From assembly GCF_013282725.1 (NCBI RefSeq), contig NZ_CP054043.1, forward strand, positions 3,596,001-3,660,000: DNA of 64,000 bases, in the 5' to 3' direction. Below, one piece after another: positions 47,100-57,071 of this stretch. Source of the DNA: Yersinia mollaretii ATCC 43969 (GTDB taxonomy: Bacteria > Pseudomonadota > Gammaproteobacteria > Enterobacterales > Enterobacteriaceae). Each line of letters opens with the position of its first letter. The first letter of the stretch is position 1. The notes below the pieces were generated by a model. The model was given only the letters and a program-made list of their open reading frames with translations, was not told the DNA's origin and did not search any database. Made by a program: the position numbers and the translations under genes.

Positions 47100-48251
47100 A
47101 TGAGTTCATCCTGTATAGAAGACCAGAGCATTCAAGAAAATCCGTGGTTCCGCATTGTGCAAGAGATGCTGAATCGGGCTGATATTGAGATCAATGGCTC
47201 ACGCCCTTTCGACATTCGCGTTAATAACCCCGACTTCTTTAAGCGGGTATTACAAGAAGGATCTTTGGCATTAGGTGAGAGTTATATGGACGGCTGGTGG
47301 GAGTGCGATCGCTTGGATATCTTTTTCCAACGAGTTCTCCGTGCTGGGCTGGAAAATCAACTTCCACACCATCTCAAAGATACTTTACGTATTGCTGCCG
47401 CCCGCGTTATTAATTTGCAATCGAAGAAGCGTGCCTGGATTGTGGGTAAAGAGCATTACGACTTAGGTAATGATCTGTTTAGCCTAATGCTCGACCCCAA
47501 TATGCAATACTCCTGCGGCTACTGGAAAGACGCCACCACCCTTGAACAAGCGCAGGAAAATAAGCTGCGGATGATTTGCGAAAAATTGCAATTAGCGCCG
47601 GGCATGAAGCTGCTTGATATTGGTTGCGGTTGGGGTGGTCTTGCCGCTTATGCCGCCCGGCATTACGGAGTATCAGTCTCAGGTGTGACCATCTCGGCGG
47701 AGCAGCAAAAATTGGCGCAAGAGCGCTGCGAAGGTTTGGATGTCACCATTTTGCTGCAAGACTATCGTGACCTGAATGAACAGTTCGACCGCATTGTTTC
47801 GGTGGGGATGTTCGAGCATGTCGGGCCAAAGAATTATCGCACCTATTTTGATGTGGTACATCGCAATTTAAAACCAGATGGGTTGTTCTTACTGCACACC
47901 ATTGGTGCGAATCGGACTGATCTCAGTATTGATCCGTGGATTAATAAATATATCTTCCCTAATGGTTGTCTGCCGTCCGTAAAACATATTGCTCAGGCCA
48001 GCGAACCTTATTTCATTATGGAGGACTGGCATAATTTCGGTGCAGATTATGACCGAACGTTGATGGCTTGGTATGCGCGTTTCCAAGCGGCATGGCCAAG
48101 TCTGGCGGAGAATTACTCATCTCGATTTGAACGGATGTTTAGCTATTATCTGAATGCCTGTGCTGGGGCATTCCGCGCCAGAGACATTCAATTATGGCAA
48201 GTTTTGTTTAGCCCTAATGGCGTCGAAGGCGGTATTCGGGTTCCCCGTTAA
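47100..48251 (+). CDS. cfa: Cyclopropane-fatty-acyl-phospholipid synthase
   Basis: A 383-aa SAM-dependent enzyme methylenating unsaturated acyl chains in phospholipids, typically on entry into stationary phase and under acid stress. The SAM motif LLDIGCGWGGLA is at ~170-181. Active-site and bicarbonate-binding motifs are YSCGYWKDATT, VGMFEHVGPKNY and LFLLHTIG, and the C-terminus is typical. The length is as in E. coli (382). Confidence 0.97.
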   Translation: MSSSCIEDQSIQENPWFRIVQEMLNRADIEINGSRPFDIRVNNPDFFKRVLQEGSLALGESYMDGWWECDRLDIFFQRVLRAGLENQLPHHLKDTLRIAAARVINLQSKKRAWIVGKEHYDLGNDLFSLMLDPNMQYSCGYWKDATTLEQAQENKLRMICEKLQLAPGMKLLDIGCGWGGLAAYAARHYGVSVSGVTISAEQQKLAQERCEGLDVTILLQDYRDLNEQFDRIVSVGMFEHVGPKNYRTYFDVVHRNLKPDGLFLLHTIGANRTDLSIDPWINKYIFPNGCLPSVKHIAQASEPYFIMEDWHNFGADYDRTLMAWYARFQAAWPSLAENYSSRFERMFSYYLNACAGAFRARDIQLWQVLFSPNGVEGGIRVPR

Positions 48252-48283
48252 CAGCGCCGTTGTTTAAGCATAAATAATTTAAT

Positions 48284-48310
48284 AGCAGGGGTGTCTCTGC
48301 CCCCTGCTTT
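48284..48310. terminator. Bidirectional terminator between cfa and ribE
   Basis: Stem AGCAGGGG/CCCCTGCT with a 9-nt loop followed by TTACTTTT, between convergent genes. Confidence 0.8.
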
Positions 48311-48335
48311 ACTTTTATTCTACTGTGACTCTGAC

Positions 48336-48989
48336 TTACCCACGCACCGCTTTTTCGACTGACTCTGCCACGTCCGCAATATTACGCTGCGCCAGTACTC
48401 GCTCAACAGTATCGACCACCGCCTGCGTTTGTGGATCTATCTCGATGTTCACCCGATGCCCTAAACGCTTTTTACCGAGTGTGGTACGCGCCAGTGTCTC
48501 AGGGATTAGATGCACACAAAAACGGTTGCCTATCACTTCACCGATAGTCAGACTAATACCATCAATGCCGATAAAACCTTTGTGCAATACATATTTCATC
48601 AAGTCGTCGCTGGGCATACGAAACCAAATCTGACGATTATTTTCTGATGTATATATTTTGGTGATCTCAGCGGTACAAATAATATGGCCAGACATAAGAT
48701 GCCCACCAATTTCGTCGCTAAACTTAGCTGCGCGTTCCAAATTAACTACATCACCCACCTTAATATCGCCCAGATTAGTAATGCGCAGCGTTTCTTTCAT
48801 TAAATCAAAGCTAACCCGGTTGCCTTCAACGGCAGTGACAGTCAGGCAACAGCCATTGTGGGCAACAGAAGCGCCCAAGGCTAATTCAGGCAGCATCTCA
48901 GTGGGCATCTCTACCACATGAGTACGGAAATTAGATTTTTCTTCGATGGCCACCACCGGCGCGGTGCCTTGAACAATACCGGTAAACAT
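48336..48989 (-). CDS. ribE: Riboflavin synthase alpha subunit
   Basis: A 217-aa riboflavin synthase (ribC in older E. coli usage) that dismutates two 6,7-dimethyl-8-ribityllumazine molecules. Two tandem lumazine-binding repeats are visible: [17 protein letters not shown] with CCLTV and NLERA, and then a second beginning [11 protein letters not shown] with [10 protein letters not shown]. The N-terminal MFTGIV is invariant. No FMN riboswitch was seen upstream. It is divergent from mdtK. Confidence 0.96.
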   Translation of the reverse strand: MFTGIVQGTAPVVAIEEKSNFRTHVVEMPTEMLPELALGASVAHNGCCLTVTAVEGNRVSFDLMKETLRITNLGDIKVGDVVNLERAAKFSDEIGGHLMSGHIICTAEITKIYTSENNRQIWFRMPSDDLMKYVLHKGFIGIDGISLTIGEVIGNRFCVHLIPETLARTTLGKKRLGHRVNIEIDPQTQAVVDTVERVLAQRNIADVAESVEKAVRG

Positions 48990-49289
48990 ACGCCATGCCT
49001 CTCATCAGTTATCGGTAAAAAGAAGTGATCTCTGCTTTGATTTTGCCTCAGAAGGGACGGAAAACCAAACCACTTAGAATAAAAAACTGTGTACGCGGCA
49101 TTTTGCTGATATTTAGTGACAAAGATTGCTTAAGCCAAATGAGAAGGTACAATCTTTTATCGTTTTCCCGCTATTTTATTCATCGCTCATTGTGCGATAA
49201 ATAGTCGTTATTGAAATCAAACACCCAAAGTCGTTGGCGTTGCAAGTCAGCAGCAAGCATACGAAGGGTATAATAAAAAAGGTGCATAC
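48990..49289. other. ribE-mdtK divergent intergenic region
   Basis: 300 bp; AT-rich, ending in the ERIC remnant. AAAAAAGGTGCATAC between the ERIC end and the GTG serves as the mdtK ribosome site. Promoters are not assigned. Confidence 0.45.
49221..49272 (+). repeat. Short ERIC remnant abutting the mdtK start
   Basis: Left end ACACCCAAAGTCGTTGGCGT and right end ACGAAGGGTATAAT joined with the centre deleted (52 bp). Its right terminus lies 18 bp before the mdtK GTG. Confidence 0.75.
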
Positions 49290-50663
49290 GTGCAGAAGTA
49301 TATCGTAGAGGCGCGTAGCTTATTGGCTCTCGCTATTCCCGTCGTTATCGCTCAATTGTCCCAAACCGCAATGGGCGTGGTTGATACTATTATGGCCGGT
49401 TCTGTCAGCGCAACGGATATGGCTGCGGTGGCTGTGGGGACATCGATTTGGCTGCCAGCGATTTTATTCGGCCACGGTTTACTGTTAGCACTGACCCCCA
49501 CGGTTGCCCAACTCAACGGTTCCGGGCGGCGTGACCAAATAGCCCACCAAGTCAGACAAGGATTTTGGCTGGCACTGTGTGTTTCGCTGCTAATTATGTT
49601 TGTTCTCTATAATAGCGACCATGTTATTAAGCAAATGCATAATATTGATCCCGTACTGGCAGATAAAGCCGTGGGATTCCTGCATGCCATTATGTGGGGC
49701 GCGCCCGGTTATCTCTTCTTCCAGGTGTTACGTAATCAATGCGAAGGGCTATCCAAAACAAAACCGGGGATGGTGATAGGTTTTATCGGTTTGCTGGTTA
49801 ATATTCCGATTAACTATATTTTCATCTACGGCAAGTTCGGCGCGCCGGCGTTAGGGGGCGTGGGTTGTGGTGTGGCCACCGGAACCGTCTACTGGGTGAT
49901 GTTCCTGATGATGCGTTGGTATGTCACCCGCGCTCGTTCACAGCAAGACATCAAACTGGAGAAAGGCTTTGCCGCACCAGACTGGCAAGTGATGAAACGT
50001 TTGGGCGGGCTTGGCCTACCTGTTGCACTGGCCCTGTTTTTCGAAGTGACACTGTTTGCTGTGGTGGCATTGCTGGTTTCGCCGCTGGGCATCGTCGCTG
50101 TTGCCGGACACCAGATCGCACTCAACTTTAGCTCACTCATGTTTATGTTGCCGATGTCATTGAGTGTGGCGGCCACCATTCGTGTGGGCTTCCGCCTCGG
50201 TCAGGGATCGGTTGATCAAGCCAAGGTCGCGGCCTATACCAGTATCGCCGTCGGGTTGATGTTGGCCTGCGTGACTGCGGTGTTTACCGTTGTTTTCCGC
50301 GAACATATTGCCCTGCTGTATAACAAAACACCTGAAGTCGTGATGATGGCCTCCCACTTAATGCTGTTGGCTGCACTTTATCAGCTATCCGATGCCATTC
50401 AGGTGATCGGCAGTGGTGTGCTCCGTGGCTATAAAGATACCCGTTCTATCTTCTTTATTACCTTTACTGCCTATTGGTTACTGGGACTGCCAACCGGTTA
50501 CTTGCTGGGACTAACCGATTATATCGTCCCCGCAATGGGGCCAAGTGGTTTCTGGATAGGTTTCGTTATCGGCTTAACTGCGGCGGCGATATTAATGGCA
50601 TTGCGCATCCGTTGGTTACAAAAACAGCCGACGGCGTTTATCCTGCAAAAAGCCGCACACTAG
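49290..50663 (+). CDS. mdtK: MATE multidrug efflux pump MdtK (NorM type)
   Basis: A 457-aa MATE-family sodium- or proton-coupled exporter of drugs such as fluoroquinolones and cationic dyes. Twelve hydrophobic segments in two six-helix halves are visible, with family residues [19 protein letters not shown] and [20 protein letters not shown] in the first half and [18 protein letters not shown] in the second. The start is GTG (49290). The 5' end of the gene abuts an ERIC remnant. Confidence 0.95.
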   Translation: MQKYIVEARSLLALAIPVVIAQLSQTAMGVVDTIMAGSVSATDMAAVAVGTSIWLPAILFGHGLLLALTPTVAQLNGSGRRDQIAHQVRQGFWLALCVSLLIMFVLYNSDHVIKQMHNIDPVLADKAVGFLHAIMWGAPGYLFFQVLRNQCEGLSKTKPGMVIGFIGLLVNIPINYIFIYGKFGAPALGGVGCGVATGTVYWVMFLMMRWYVTRARSQQDIKLEKGFAAPDWQVMKRLGGLGLPVALALFFEVTLFAVVALLVSPLGIVAVAGHQIALNFSSLMFMLPMSLSVAATIRVGFRLGQGSVDQAKVAAYTSIAVGLMLACVTAVFTVVFREHIALLYNKTPEVVMMASHLMLLAALYQLSDAIQVIGSGVLRGYKDTRSIFFITFTAYWLLGLPTGYLLGLTDYIVPAMGPSGFWIGFVIGLTAAAILMALRIRWLQKQPTAFILQKAAH

Positions 50664-50677
50664 CGGCCAGCCATGTT

Positions 50678-50716
50678 CCGCATTAATCGCTGGAATCAAA
50701 TTGGCGATTAATGCGG
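50678..50716. repeat. Long perfect inverted repeat between mdtK and tRNA-Val
   Basis: Thirteen-base-pair perfect stem CCGCATTAATCGC/GCGATTAATGCGG with a 13-nt loop, 14 bp after the mdtK stop. It may protect or end the mdtK transcript; no T-run follows. Confidence 0.75.
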
Positions 50717-50883
50717 TGATATATCGAGAAAGGTGGAGAAAAAAACAGCGCAATGAATAAAAGCGCAGCAATTACGTGAGTTTGCGGTGAATATTGTGTT
50801 TTTCCCCTTGCCAGCAGACAGTCGGATCGTTAATATTCGTCCCCGCTGTCAGCATTGATGGTCGGTAATAAGATTATGGTATT

Positions 50884-50960
50884 GCGTCCGTAGCTCAGTT
50901 GGTTAGAGCACCACCTTGACATGGTGGGGGTCGATGGTTCGAGTCCATTCGGACGCACCA
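50884..50960 (+). tRNA. valV: tRNA-Val (GAC), first copy
   Basis: A 77-nt cloverleaf from GCGTCCGTAGCTCAG to the encoded CCA. The acceptor stem GCGTCCG pairs with CGGACGC. The anticodon loop is in CACCTTGACATGGTG, anticodon GAC. The T-arm GGTTCGAGTCC is standard. E. coli valV and valW lie at the same place. Confidence 0.97.
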
Positions 50961-50977
50961 ATCTTATCGCTCGTAAA

Positions 50978-51014
50978 GCAGCTAACAACGCTGCAGTTTC
51001 AAGTAAGAAGGGTA
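50978..51014 (+). repeat. ERIC fragment between the two tRNA-Val genes
   Basis: GCAGCTAACAACGCTGCAGTTTCAAGTAAGAAGGGTA matches the right end of ERIC only. Confidence 0.6.
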
Positions 51015-51018
51015 ATGT

Positions 51019-51095
51019 GCGTCCGTAGCTCAGTTGGTTAGAGCACCACCTTGACATGGTGGGGGTCGATGGTTCGAGTCCATTCGGACGCACCA
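51019..51095 (+). tRNA. valW: tRNA-Val (GAC), second copy
   Basis: Identical 77-nt copy of the first tRNA-Val, including the encoded CCA. The flanks differ, so the identity is confined to the gene. Confidence 0.97.
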
Positions 51096-51225
51096 CTCTG
51101 CAATTCTCAATGTTCCTGATACTTCCGATTCAACCTCCCTACTTTTATCAATTCTCACTCCTATTCCTTCGCACTCAATACCCTGTTTCTCCTCAATGAA
51201 TTTGTTAAATGTGTTAAAATAAATA

Positions 51226-51241
51226 TTTGTTGCGCAACAAA
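51226..51241. promoter_or_regulatory. 16-bp perfect palindrome upstream of pykF
   Basis: TTTGTTGCGCAACAAA, perfectly symmetric, about 100 bp upstream of the pykF promoter and 130 bp after tRNA-Val. It has the look of a dimeric regulator's operator; I do not recognise the regulator. Confidence 0.6.
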
Positions 51242-51340
51242 CTAGGATTTATTCTCAGTGTTTGCGCGACTAATGTCCCCTTTTTATAAAAAACGGCAAT
51301 GAGTTCCTGTTTTCTATTTCATTTCCCGTTACTTACCGCT

Positions 51341-51378
51341 TATAATACGAACCGTCGTTTCAGTTGAATGGTTTCAGC
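51341..51378 (+). promoter_or_regulatory. pykF promoter with Cra (FruR) operator
   Basis: TATAAT (51341-51346) is a perfect -10. TGAATGGTTTCA (51365-51376) matches the Cra box TGAAWCGWTTCA and lies just downstream of the likely start site, as expected for Cra repression of pykF, which E. coli shows. Confidence 0.75.
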
Positions 51379-51619
51379 CTCTTGATCTGTAGATACGCTA
51401 AAAAAATACAACTCCTCAATACGCCGTCGTATACCGATCATGCGTTTAGCCTCGTGCTAAAGTTTTCCGTTCAACTTCCACAACTGTCATCTATTCTTAG
51501 TAATGTTTTGCTTCTTGGGCACGTTTCTTTACACCAGACACTAATCAGATCCCACTCCGTTGATCCATTTAACGGAACTTTCGCTTTTTATCCATCACAA
51601 CTTGTAGAAAAAATCCGTC

Positions 51620-53032
51620 ATGAAAAAGACTAAAATTGTTTGTACCATCGGTCCAAAAACCGAATCCGAAGAAATGCTGACGAACCTGCTGAATGCAGGC
51701 ATGAACGTTATGCGTTTGAACTTCTCCCACGGTGACTATGAAGAGCATGGTCAACGTATCAAGAATATCCGTGCTGTCATGGCAAAAACTGGCCTGAAAG
51801 CGGGTATCTTGCTGGACACCAAAGGCCCTGAAATCCGCACTATGAAACTGGAAGGCGGCAAAGATGCAGCTCTGGTTGCAGGTCAGACTTTCACTTTCAC
51901 CACAGACCAAAGCGTGATTGGCAACAACAGTATCGTTGCTGTGACCTACCCTGGTTTCGCCGCTGACCTGAAAATCGGCAACACGGTGTTGGTTGACGAT
52001 GGTTTGATCGGCATGGAAGTGACTGAAGTCACTGAAAGCACTGTGGTATGTAAAGTGCTGAATAACGGTGATCTGGGCGAGAACAAAGGCGTTAACCTGC
52101 CGGGTGTGTCTATCCAGTTGCCAGCATTGGCTGAAAAAGATAAAGCTGACCTGATCTTTGGTTGTGAACAAGGCGTGGACTTCGTTGCGGCATCCTTTAT
52201 CCGTAAACGTTCTGACGTGCTGGAAATCCGTGAACACCTGAAAGCACACGGTGGCGGCCACATCCAAATCATCTCTAAAATCGAAAATCAGGAAGGTCTG
52301 AATAACTTCGACGAAATTCTGGAAGCCTCCGACGGCATCATGGTTGCTCGTGGTGACTTAGGCGTTGAGATCCCGGTTGAAGAAGTGATCTTCGCGCAGA
52401 AGATGATGATTGAAAAATGTAACCGTGCTCGCAAAGTTGTTATCACTGCAACTCAGATGCTCGATTCTATGATCAAAAATCCACGCCCTACCCGTGCAGA
52501 AGCTGGCGACGTTGCTAACGCCATCTTGGACGGTACAGATGCCGTGATGCTGTCTGGTGAAAGTGCTAAGGGTAAATACCCATTAGAGTCTGTCACCATC
52601 ATGGCGACCATCTGTGAGCGTACAGACCGTATCATGCCTAGCCGCATCGAAACGCTGAATGACAACCGCAAAATGCGTATCACTGAAGCTGTTTGCCGTG
52701 GTGCGGTAGAAACCGCAGAAAAACTGGAAGCCAAAGTGATTGTCGTCGCGACTGGTGGCGGTAAATCAGCCAAATCAGTGCGCAAATACTTCCCGACAGC
52801 GACCATTCTGGCACTGACCACCAATGAAACCACTGCCCGCCAGTTAATTCTGACAAAAGGCGTGATCACTCAACTGGTTAACGAGATTGCTTCAACTGAT
52901 GATTTCTATCGCATCGGTAAAGAAGCGGCTCTGGCCAGCGGTCTGGCACAGAAAGGTGATGTGGTGATCATGGTGTCCGGTGCGTTAGTACCGAGTGGCA
53001 CGACCAATACTTCATCAGTACACGTGTTATAA
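51620..53032 (+). CDS. pykF: Pyruvate kinase I (fructose-1,6-bisphosphate activated)
   Basis: A 470-aa glycolytic enzyme making pyruvate and ATP from PEP and ADP. It matches E. coli PykF from [20 protein letters not shown] to the C-terminal [12 protein letters not shown]. Active-site motifs are [29 protein letters not shown] (catalytic Lys) and [12 protein letters not shown]. The C-terminal domain has the fructose-1,6-bisphosphate loop. A clear terminator follows. Confidence 0.98.
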   Translation: MKKTKIVCTIGPKTESEEMLTNLLNAGMNVMRLNFSHGDYEEHGQRIKNIRAVMAKTGLKAGILLDTKGPEIRTMKLEGGKDAALVAGQTFTFTTDQSVIGNNSIVAVTYPGFAADLKIGNTVLVDDGLIGMEVTEVTESTVVCKVLNNGDLGENKGVNLPGVSIQLPALAEKDKADLIFGCEQGVDFVAASFIRKRSDVLEIREHLKAHGGGHIQIISKIENQEGLNNFDEILEASDGIMVARGDLGVEIPVEEVIFAQKMMIEKCNRARKVVITATQMLDSMIKNPRPTRAEAGDVANAILDGTDAVMLSGESAKGKYPLESVTIMATICERTDRIMPSRIETLNDNRKMRITEAVCRGAVETAEKLEAKVIVVATGGGKSAKSVRKYFPTATILALTTNETTARQLILTKGVITQLVNEIASTDDFYRIGKEAALASGLAQKGDVVIMVSGALVPSGTTNTSSVHVL

Positions 53033-53061
53033 TCTCAACACGCAAAACTGAACGTTAATTA

Positions 53062-53097
53062 AAAACACCGCTTCCAATAGCGGTGTTTTCTTTTTTA
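53062..53097 (+). terminator. Intrinsic terminator after pykF
   Basis: Stem AAAACACCGCT/AGCGGTGTTTT with a short loop, followed by CTTTTTT. Confidence 0.93.
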
Positions 53098-53273
53098 AGC
53101 GTGCCAAATAAACTTTCTGAAAAAAACCATTTTATCCTAACCCTGCCAGAGCCCTTTTTTCAAATAAGACTTATCCCATAGAATCCGGCTGTTTTGTCTC
53201 GTTTTTTTAACTTTTTTTTAAAACAAGATGCTTCTTTGAGCGAACGATCAAAATAAACCCCTCTAACACTAAA

Positions 53274-53590
<317 letters not shown>

Positions 53591-53606
53591 TATTACTTCC
53601 TGAATG

Positions 53607-53638
53607 AAAAATGGCGCACTCTGTGCGCCATTTTTTTT
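53607..53638 (+). terminator. lpp terminator
   Basis: Stem AAAATGGCGCAC/GTGCGCCATTTT with a 3-nt loop and a run of T residues, a strong intrinsic terminator. Confidence 0.95.
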
Positions 53639-53843
53639 ACCTCGAGAAACCGCCCTTCCCGCTCGCAAAATCCCTACCTGACCCAACCCCACCCTTCAGC
53701 GCTAAAAACGCCGTAGCAAGGCTGTCATGCGCCATATTGGGCACTCAGTCTGGTGTCTTACATTATTGATTTGGATGATTCAGAAGGGAACGATTAACTT
53801 TACCATGACTGACAGGCAGTCATGGTAAAGGTGGGAGCAGGAC

Positions 53844-54911
53844 TTAGTTGGCTGCGGAGTAAACCGGGCCTGGCTGAACCAGCTGAGGAATAGGCTGTTC
53901 AGTTGGTTGTTGCTCTTCGGTCTGCGGTTGAGTCTGTGGCTCGCTCTGAGGCGCTACCGCTGCGGGAGCCTGCTCAGGTGCAGTTTCTCCTACGGTCACA
54001 ATCACAGGCATACCCGCACGGCGGATAATCGCATTCTGAACCACTTGTGCATCAGTCTGGCTGTCGTCGATAAACTTACGCAGGCTACTGCTGATCGCAA
54101 TTGGCATCGTTTGCGGGTCATCACTGTCTACACGAGACAACGGCTGATGAACTTCCACATAGCGCTTACCATCAGGTTCTACCGAATATTTCACCGGCTC
54201 ATTGATGATCTGGACGCGAGTGCCTTTAGGGACCGATTTGAACAGTGCTTCAATATCATCAGGGCGTAAACGAATACAGCCAGAGCTGACGCGCATACCA
54301 ATACCGAAGTTAGCATTAGTCCCATGAATCAGGTACTCACCCCGACCGGCTGACAGGCGCATGGCAAACAGACCCATTGGGTTTTCCGGGCCAGCTGGAA
54401 CGACGGCAGGCAATGTCACACCTTCGGCCAGATAGTGCTTACGGATGTTCGCCGTTGGCGTCCAAGTTGGGTTCGGGATCTTTTGGCTGACAGAGGTGGT
54501 CATCGTTGGGGTATTACGCCCTAACTGGCCGATACCGATTGGGTACACAATCACTTTGTTCTGGTCTTTCGGGTAGTAATAAAGGCGCAGCTCCGCCAGA
54601 TTGATCACGATACCTTCACGTGGGGTATCAGGTAACAACATCTGGGTTGGGATAGTCAGCACTGAACCCGGTAATGGCAGATACGGGTCAGCATCCGGGT
54701 TTGCTTCCAGCATCCCCAGTAAGCCGATTTTGTAGTCGGCAGCAATCGCCTCGAGTGGGCGGCCATCGTTTGGAACAACATAGGTGGTATTTTCACCAAT
54801 CAGACGGCTATTGGCTGGCGGTAGAGGATACTCGGTCGCATTAGCAGCAGTGAGACTTCCCGCCACGCAAGTTGCGAATAACATACCAATCAAAGTTAAT
54901 GCACGTTTCAT
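53844..54911 (-). CDS. ldtE: L,D-transpeptidase LdtE (YnhG)
   Basis: A 355-aa periplasmic transpeptidase making 3-3 murein crosslinks. A signal peptide (MKRALTLIGMLFATCVAGSL) precedes a LysM-like region (about 40-90) and the YkuD catalytic domain with HGTNANFGIG and SSGCIRLRPDDI, containing the catalytic Cys. The C-terminal 60 residues are Pro/Gln/Glu-rich (QPQTEEQQPTEQPIPQ), a disordered tail. It lies beside lpp, though Ldt proteins other than LdtE usually attach Lpp. Confidence 0.93.
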   Translation of the reverse strand: MKRALTLIGMLFATCVAGSLTAANATEYPLPPANSRLIGENTTYVVPNDGRPLEAIAADYKIGLLGMLEANPDADPYLPLPGSVLTIPTQMLLPDTPREGIVINLAELRLYYYPKDQNKVIVYPIGIGQLGRNTPTMTTSVSQKIPNPTWTPTANIRKHYLAEGVTLPAVVPAGPENPMGLFAMRLSAGRGEYLIHGTNANFGIGMRVSSGCIRLRPDDIEALFKSVPKGTRVQIINEPVKYSVEPDGKRYVEVHQPLSRVDSDDPQTMPIAISSSLRKFIDDSQTDAQVVQNAIIRRAGMPVIVTVGETAPEQAPAAVAPQSEPQTQPQTEEQQPTEQPIPQLVQPGPVYSAAN

Positions 54912-55295
54912 GCTTAGTTCCTACATCACTTCTTCAAATTCGGTTTACACGGTGATACCCAATAGATTTCAAGTTGCAGGAAAGCGGTATCCCGATACGC
55001 TTACATCAGTAAGTGATTCGGGTAAACACATACTGCCCACACACCTACAGTTTGAAAGATGAGGGTATATCTACGTTAATTTTAGCAGCCAATAATAAGG
55101 CCACCATATAGTAACAGCCCTTATTATAAAGGCAATTTATATCTCTAGAAATCAAGGTGTTACAATGTAATTTATTATGCTTTATCCAGCAGGGAGGACG
55201 ATTTAAGCTGCTGAAATATCACCAGTTTAAGACTGTGACCCATGACACAGTAAAGGTGTGTCAACTATGAATAAAGCACAAAATGTTGGCGGGAA
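54912..55295. other. ldtE-sufE intergenic region
   Basis: 384 bp holding a near-full ERIC (54955-55069), then AT-rich DNA with no gene I can support. A 64-codon plus-strand frame from 55258 is antisense to sufE and rejected. Confidence 0.5.
54955..55069. repeat. ERIC element, near full length
   Basis: ATACCC...GGGTATA ends enclose the central palindrome CCCGATACGCTTACATCAG/TAAGTGATTCGGG; 115 bp, about 12 bp shorter than a full element. Just upstream of ldtE. Confidence 0.88.
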
Positions 55296-55718
55296 TCAGC
55301 TAGCCGATAAGGCCGCTGCTTTAGCGCGAATCGCGCGGATCATCGCTTCCAGACCTTGCGAGCGTGATGGCGTCAGGTGCTGGCTGAGGGCTAAGTCTGC
55401 AAAAAATGGCCTGACATCCAAGCTGACTATCTGCTGCGGGGTTAAACCTTGATAGAGGATAAACACAACGGCGACCAAGCCTTTGACAATCGCGGCATCG
55501 CTATCGCCGGCAAAAAGCACCTGCCCCTCAGCGGAGAGGGTCATGGCGATCCACACTTGGCTTTGGCAACCGGAGATCAGATTCTCCGGCTGGCGCTGCT
55601 GCTCAGTGAGTGGCGGCAATTGTGCACCCAGTTCAATTACATACAGGTATTTTTCTTCCCAATTCAAACAACGGGAAAAGTTACGAATCAACTTATCTTT
55701 ATCGGGTAGACCAGCCAT
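55296..55718 (-). CDS. sufE: Sulfur acceptor protein SufE
   Basis: A 140-aa sulfur-transfer protein that accepts persulfide from SufS and passes it to SufB. The acceptor Cys51 is in [11 protein letters not shown] chose ATG 55718 with TAGGAAGCATGTT upstream; the frame runs up to 55799 but those residues derive from the ERIC element. It is the last gene of the suf operon and is separated from sufS by an ERIC variant, unlike in E. coli. Confidence 0.95.
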   Translation of the reverse strand: MAGLPDKDKLIRNFSRCLNWEEKYLYVIELGAQLPPLTEQQRQPENLISGCQSQVWIAMTLSAEGQVLFAGDSDAAIVKGLVAVVFILYQGLTPQQIVSLDVRPFFADLALSQHLTPSRSQGLEAMIRAIRAKAAALSAS

Positions 55719-55743
55719 AACATGCTTCCTAAATAGGTAAAAA

Positions 55744-55813
55744 ATACCCTTTGTACTTGACGTCGCAGGGGAGCCTTTGCTGCCGACCTGCACCGCCAAT
55801 GACGTTGGGTATA
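55744..55813 (-). repeat. Short ERIC variant inside the suf operon
   Basis: ATACCCTTTGTACTTGACG...ATGACGTTGGGTATA: both ERIC termini with the centre deleted, 70 bp. It lies in the sufS-sufE spacer, transcribed within the suf mRNA. Confidence 0.78.
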
Positions 55814-55850
55814 GCCAGTTTGGTGCGACGATGTCGCGAACTGTAGAATC

Positions 55851-57071
55851 TTAGCCCAGCAATTTTTCGATCCGCTGTAGCCCTGCGACCAAGCGGTCAA
55901 CTTCCTCGTGCGTATTATAGAGCGCCAATGATGCACGACACATGCTCGGCACGTTGTAGTGCGCCATCAGTGGCATAGCACAATGATGGCCGGTACGAAT
56001 CGCTATGCCATATTGATCAAGGAAACTGCCCACATCATAGGCGTGATGCGGCCCCAGATTGAAAGCGATCACCCCCGCCCGCGCGCTAGGGCCATAGAGT
56101 GTCAGGCTCTTAATTTGGCTCAATTGCTCTAGCGCGTACTGCATCAGCGAGTGTTCATATTGCTGGATTTGCGCAAGGCCCAGCTCATTCACATAACTGA
56201 TTGCCGCACCTAGCCCCATAATCCCTGCGGTATTCGGAGAACCCGCCTCAAACCGCCAAGGGGCATCAGCAAAGGTGGTGCCTTGGGTCAGGCTCACGGT
56301 TTTGATCATCGAACCGCCCCCTTCCCACGGCGGCATCTGCTGTAACAGTGCGCTTTTGCCGTAGAGAATACCAATGCCCGACGGCCCGTACAGTTTGTGT
56401 CCGGAGAAGACATAAAAATCGCAATCCAATGCCTGTACATCGACCTGTTGATGCATAACAGCCTGCGCCCCATCCACCAGCACCACCAATCCAGCGGCTT
56501 TGGCCTGAGCGACAATCTCTTGGATGGGATTCACCGTGCCCAGCACATTGGAGACGTGGGTGATCGCCAGCAACCGTGTGCTGTCATCAATCAAACCCGC
56601 CAGCGCATGGGGTTCCAACTCACCCGTGGCGGTCAACGGCCACACGCGGATTTCAACACCGAGATCTTTCGCCACCATCTGCCACGGCACGATATTGGCA
56701 TGGTGCTCCATTTCGGTAATGATAATGCTGTCACCTGCCTTCAGGCAGTGACGACCATAACTGTTTGCCACCAGATTGATGGCCTCAGTGGTACCTTTGA
56801 CGAAGACAATCTCTTCGACAGAGGCGGCATGAATAAAGTCCGCCACCTGACTGCGCACCGCCTCCATCTGCTGAGTCGCCTCGGCACTCAAGGTATGAAT
56901 GCCACGATGCACCGCCGCATACCCCTCGCGGTAGAAGTTAAGTTCCCGGTCGATGACCCCTTGTGGCTTCTGCGCACTGGCGGCACTGTCCAGATAGGCC
57001 AGCGGCTGCCCGTTAACCTGACGACTGAGTAGCGGAAAATCGGCTCTTACCCGCTCAATGGGAAAACTCAT
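55851..57071 (-). CDS. sufS: Cysteine desulfurase SufS
   Basis: A 406-aa PLP-dependent class V aminotransferase-fold enzyme that takes sulfur from cysteine. The PLP Lys is in [12 protein letters not shown] and the active-site Cys in [11 protein letters not shown] near the C-terminus; [14 protein letters not shown] is a further signature. It is coupled to sufD by a 4-bp overlap. SufS and SufE together feed the SufBCD scaffold. Confidence 0.97.
   Translation of the reverse strand: MSFPIERVRADFPLLSRQVNGQPLAYLDSAASAQKPQGVIDRELNFYREGYAAVHRGIHTLSAEATQQMEAVRSQVADFIHAASVEEIVFVKGTTEAINLVANSYGRHCLKAGDSIIITEMEHHANIVPWQMVAKDLGVEIRVWPLTATGELEPHALAGLIDDSTRLLAITHVSNVLGTVNPIQEIVAQAKAAGLVVLVDGAQAVMHQQVDVQALDCDFYVFSGHKLYGPSGIGILYGKSALLQQMPPWEGGGSMIKTVSLTQGTTFADAPWRFEAGSPNTAGIMGLGAAISYVNELGLAQIQQYEHSLMQYALEQLSQIKSLTLYGPSARAGVIAFNLGPHHAYDVGSFLDQYGIAIRTGHHCAMPLMAHYNVPSMCRASLALYNTHEEVDRLVAGLQRIEKLLG

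Larger units (their letters stand above)
51096..51619 (+). other. valW-pykF intergenic region and long pykF leader
   Basis: 524 bp holding the 16-bp palindrome and the Cra-controlled promoter, leaving a pykF leader of about 260 nt. A plus-strand frame at 51364-51633 runs through it but looks non-coding and overlaps pykF. Confidence 0.5.

Noticed and set aside
48990..49289. FMN riboswitch between ribE and mdtK
   Set aside because: I looked for a conserved multi-helix aptamer upstream of ribE and saw none.
50830..51096. 88-codon minus-strand frame with a duplicated VRPNGLEPSTPTMSR peptide
   Set aside because: This is the antisense translation of the two tRNA-Val genes, a familiar false annotation.
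51364..51633. 89-codon plus-strand frame before pykF
   Set aside because: Covers the Cra operator and overlaps the pykF start; composition is non-coding.
55258..55452. 64-codon plus-strand frame at the sufE 3' end
   Set aside because: Antisense to sufE; no independent support.
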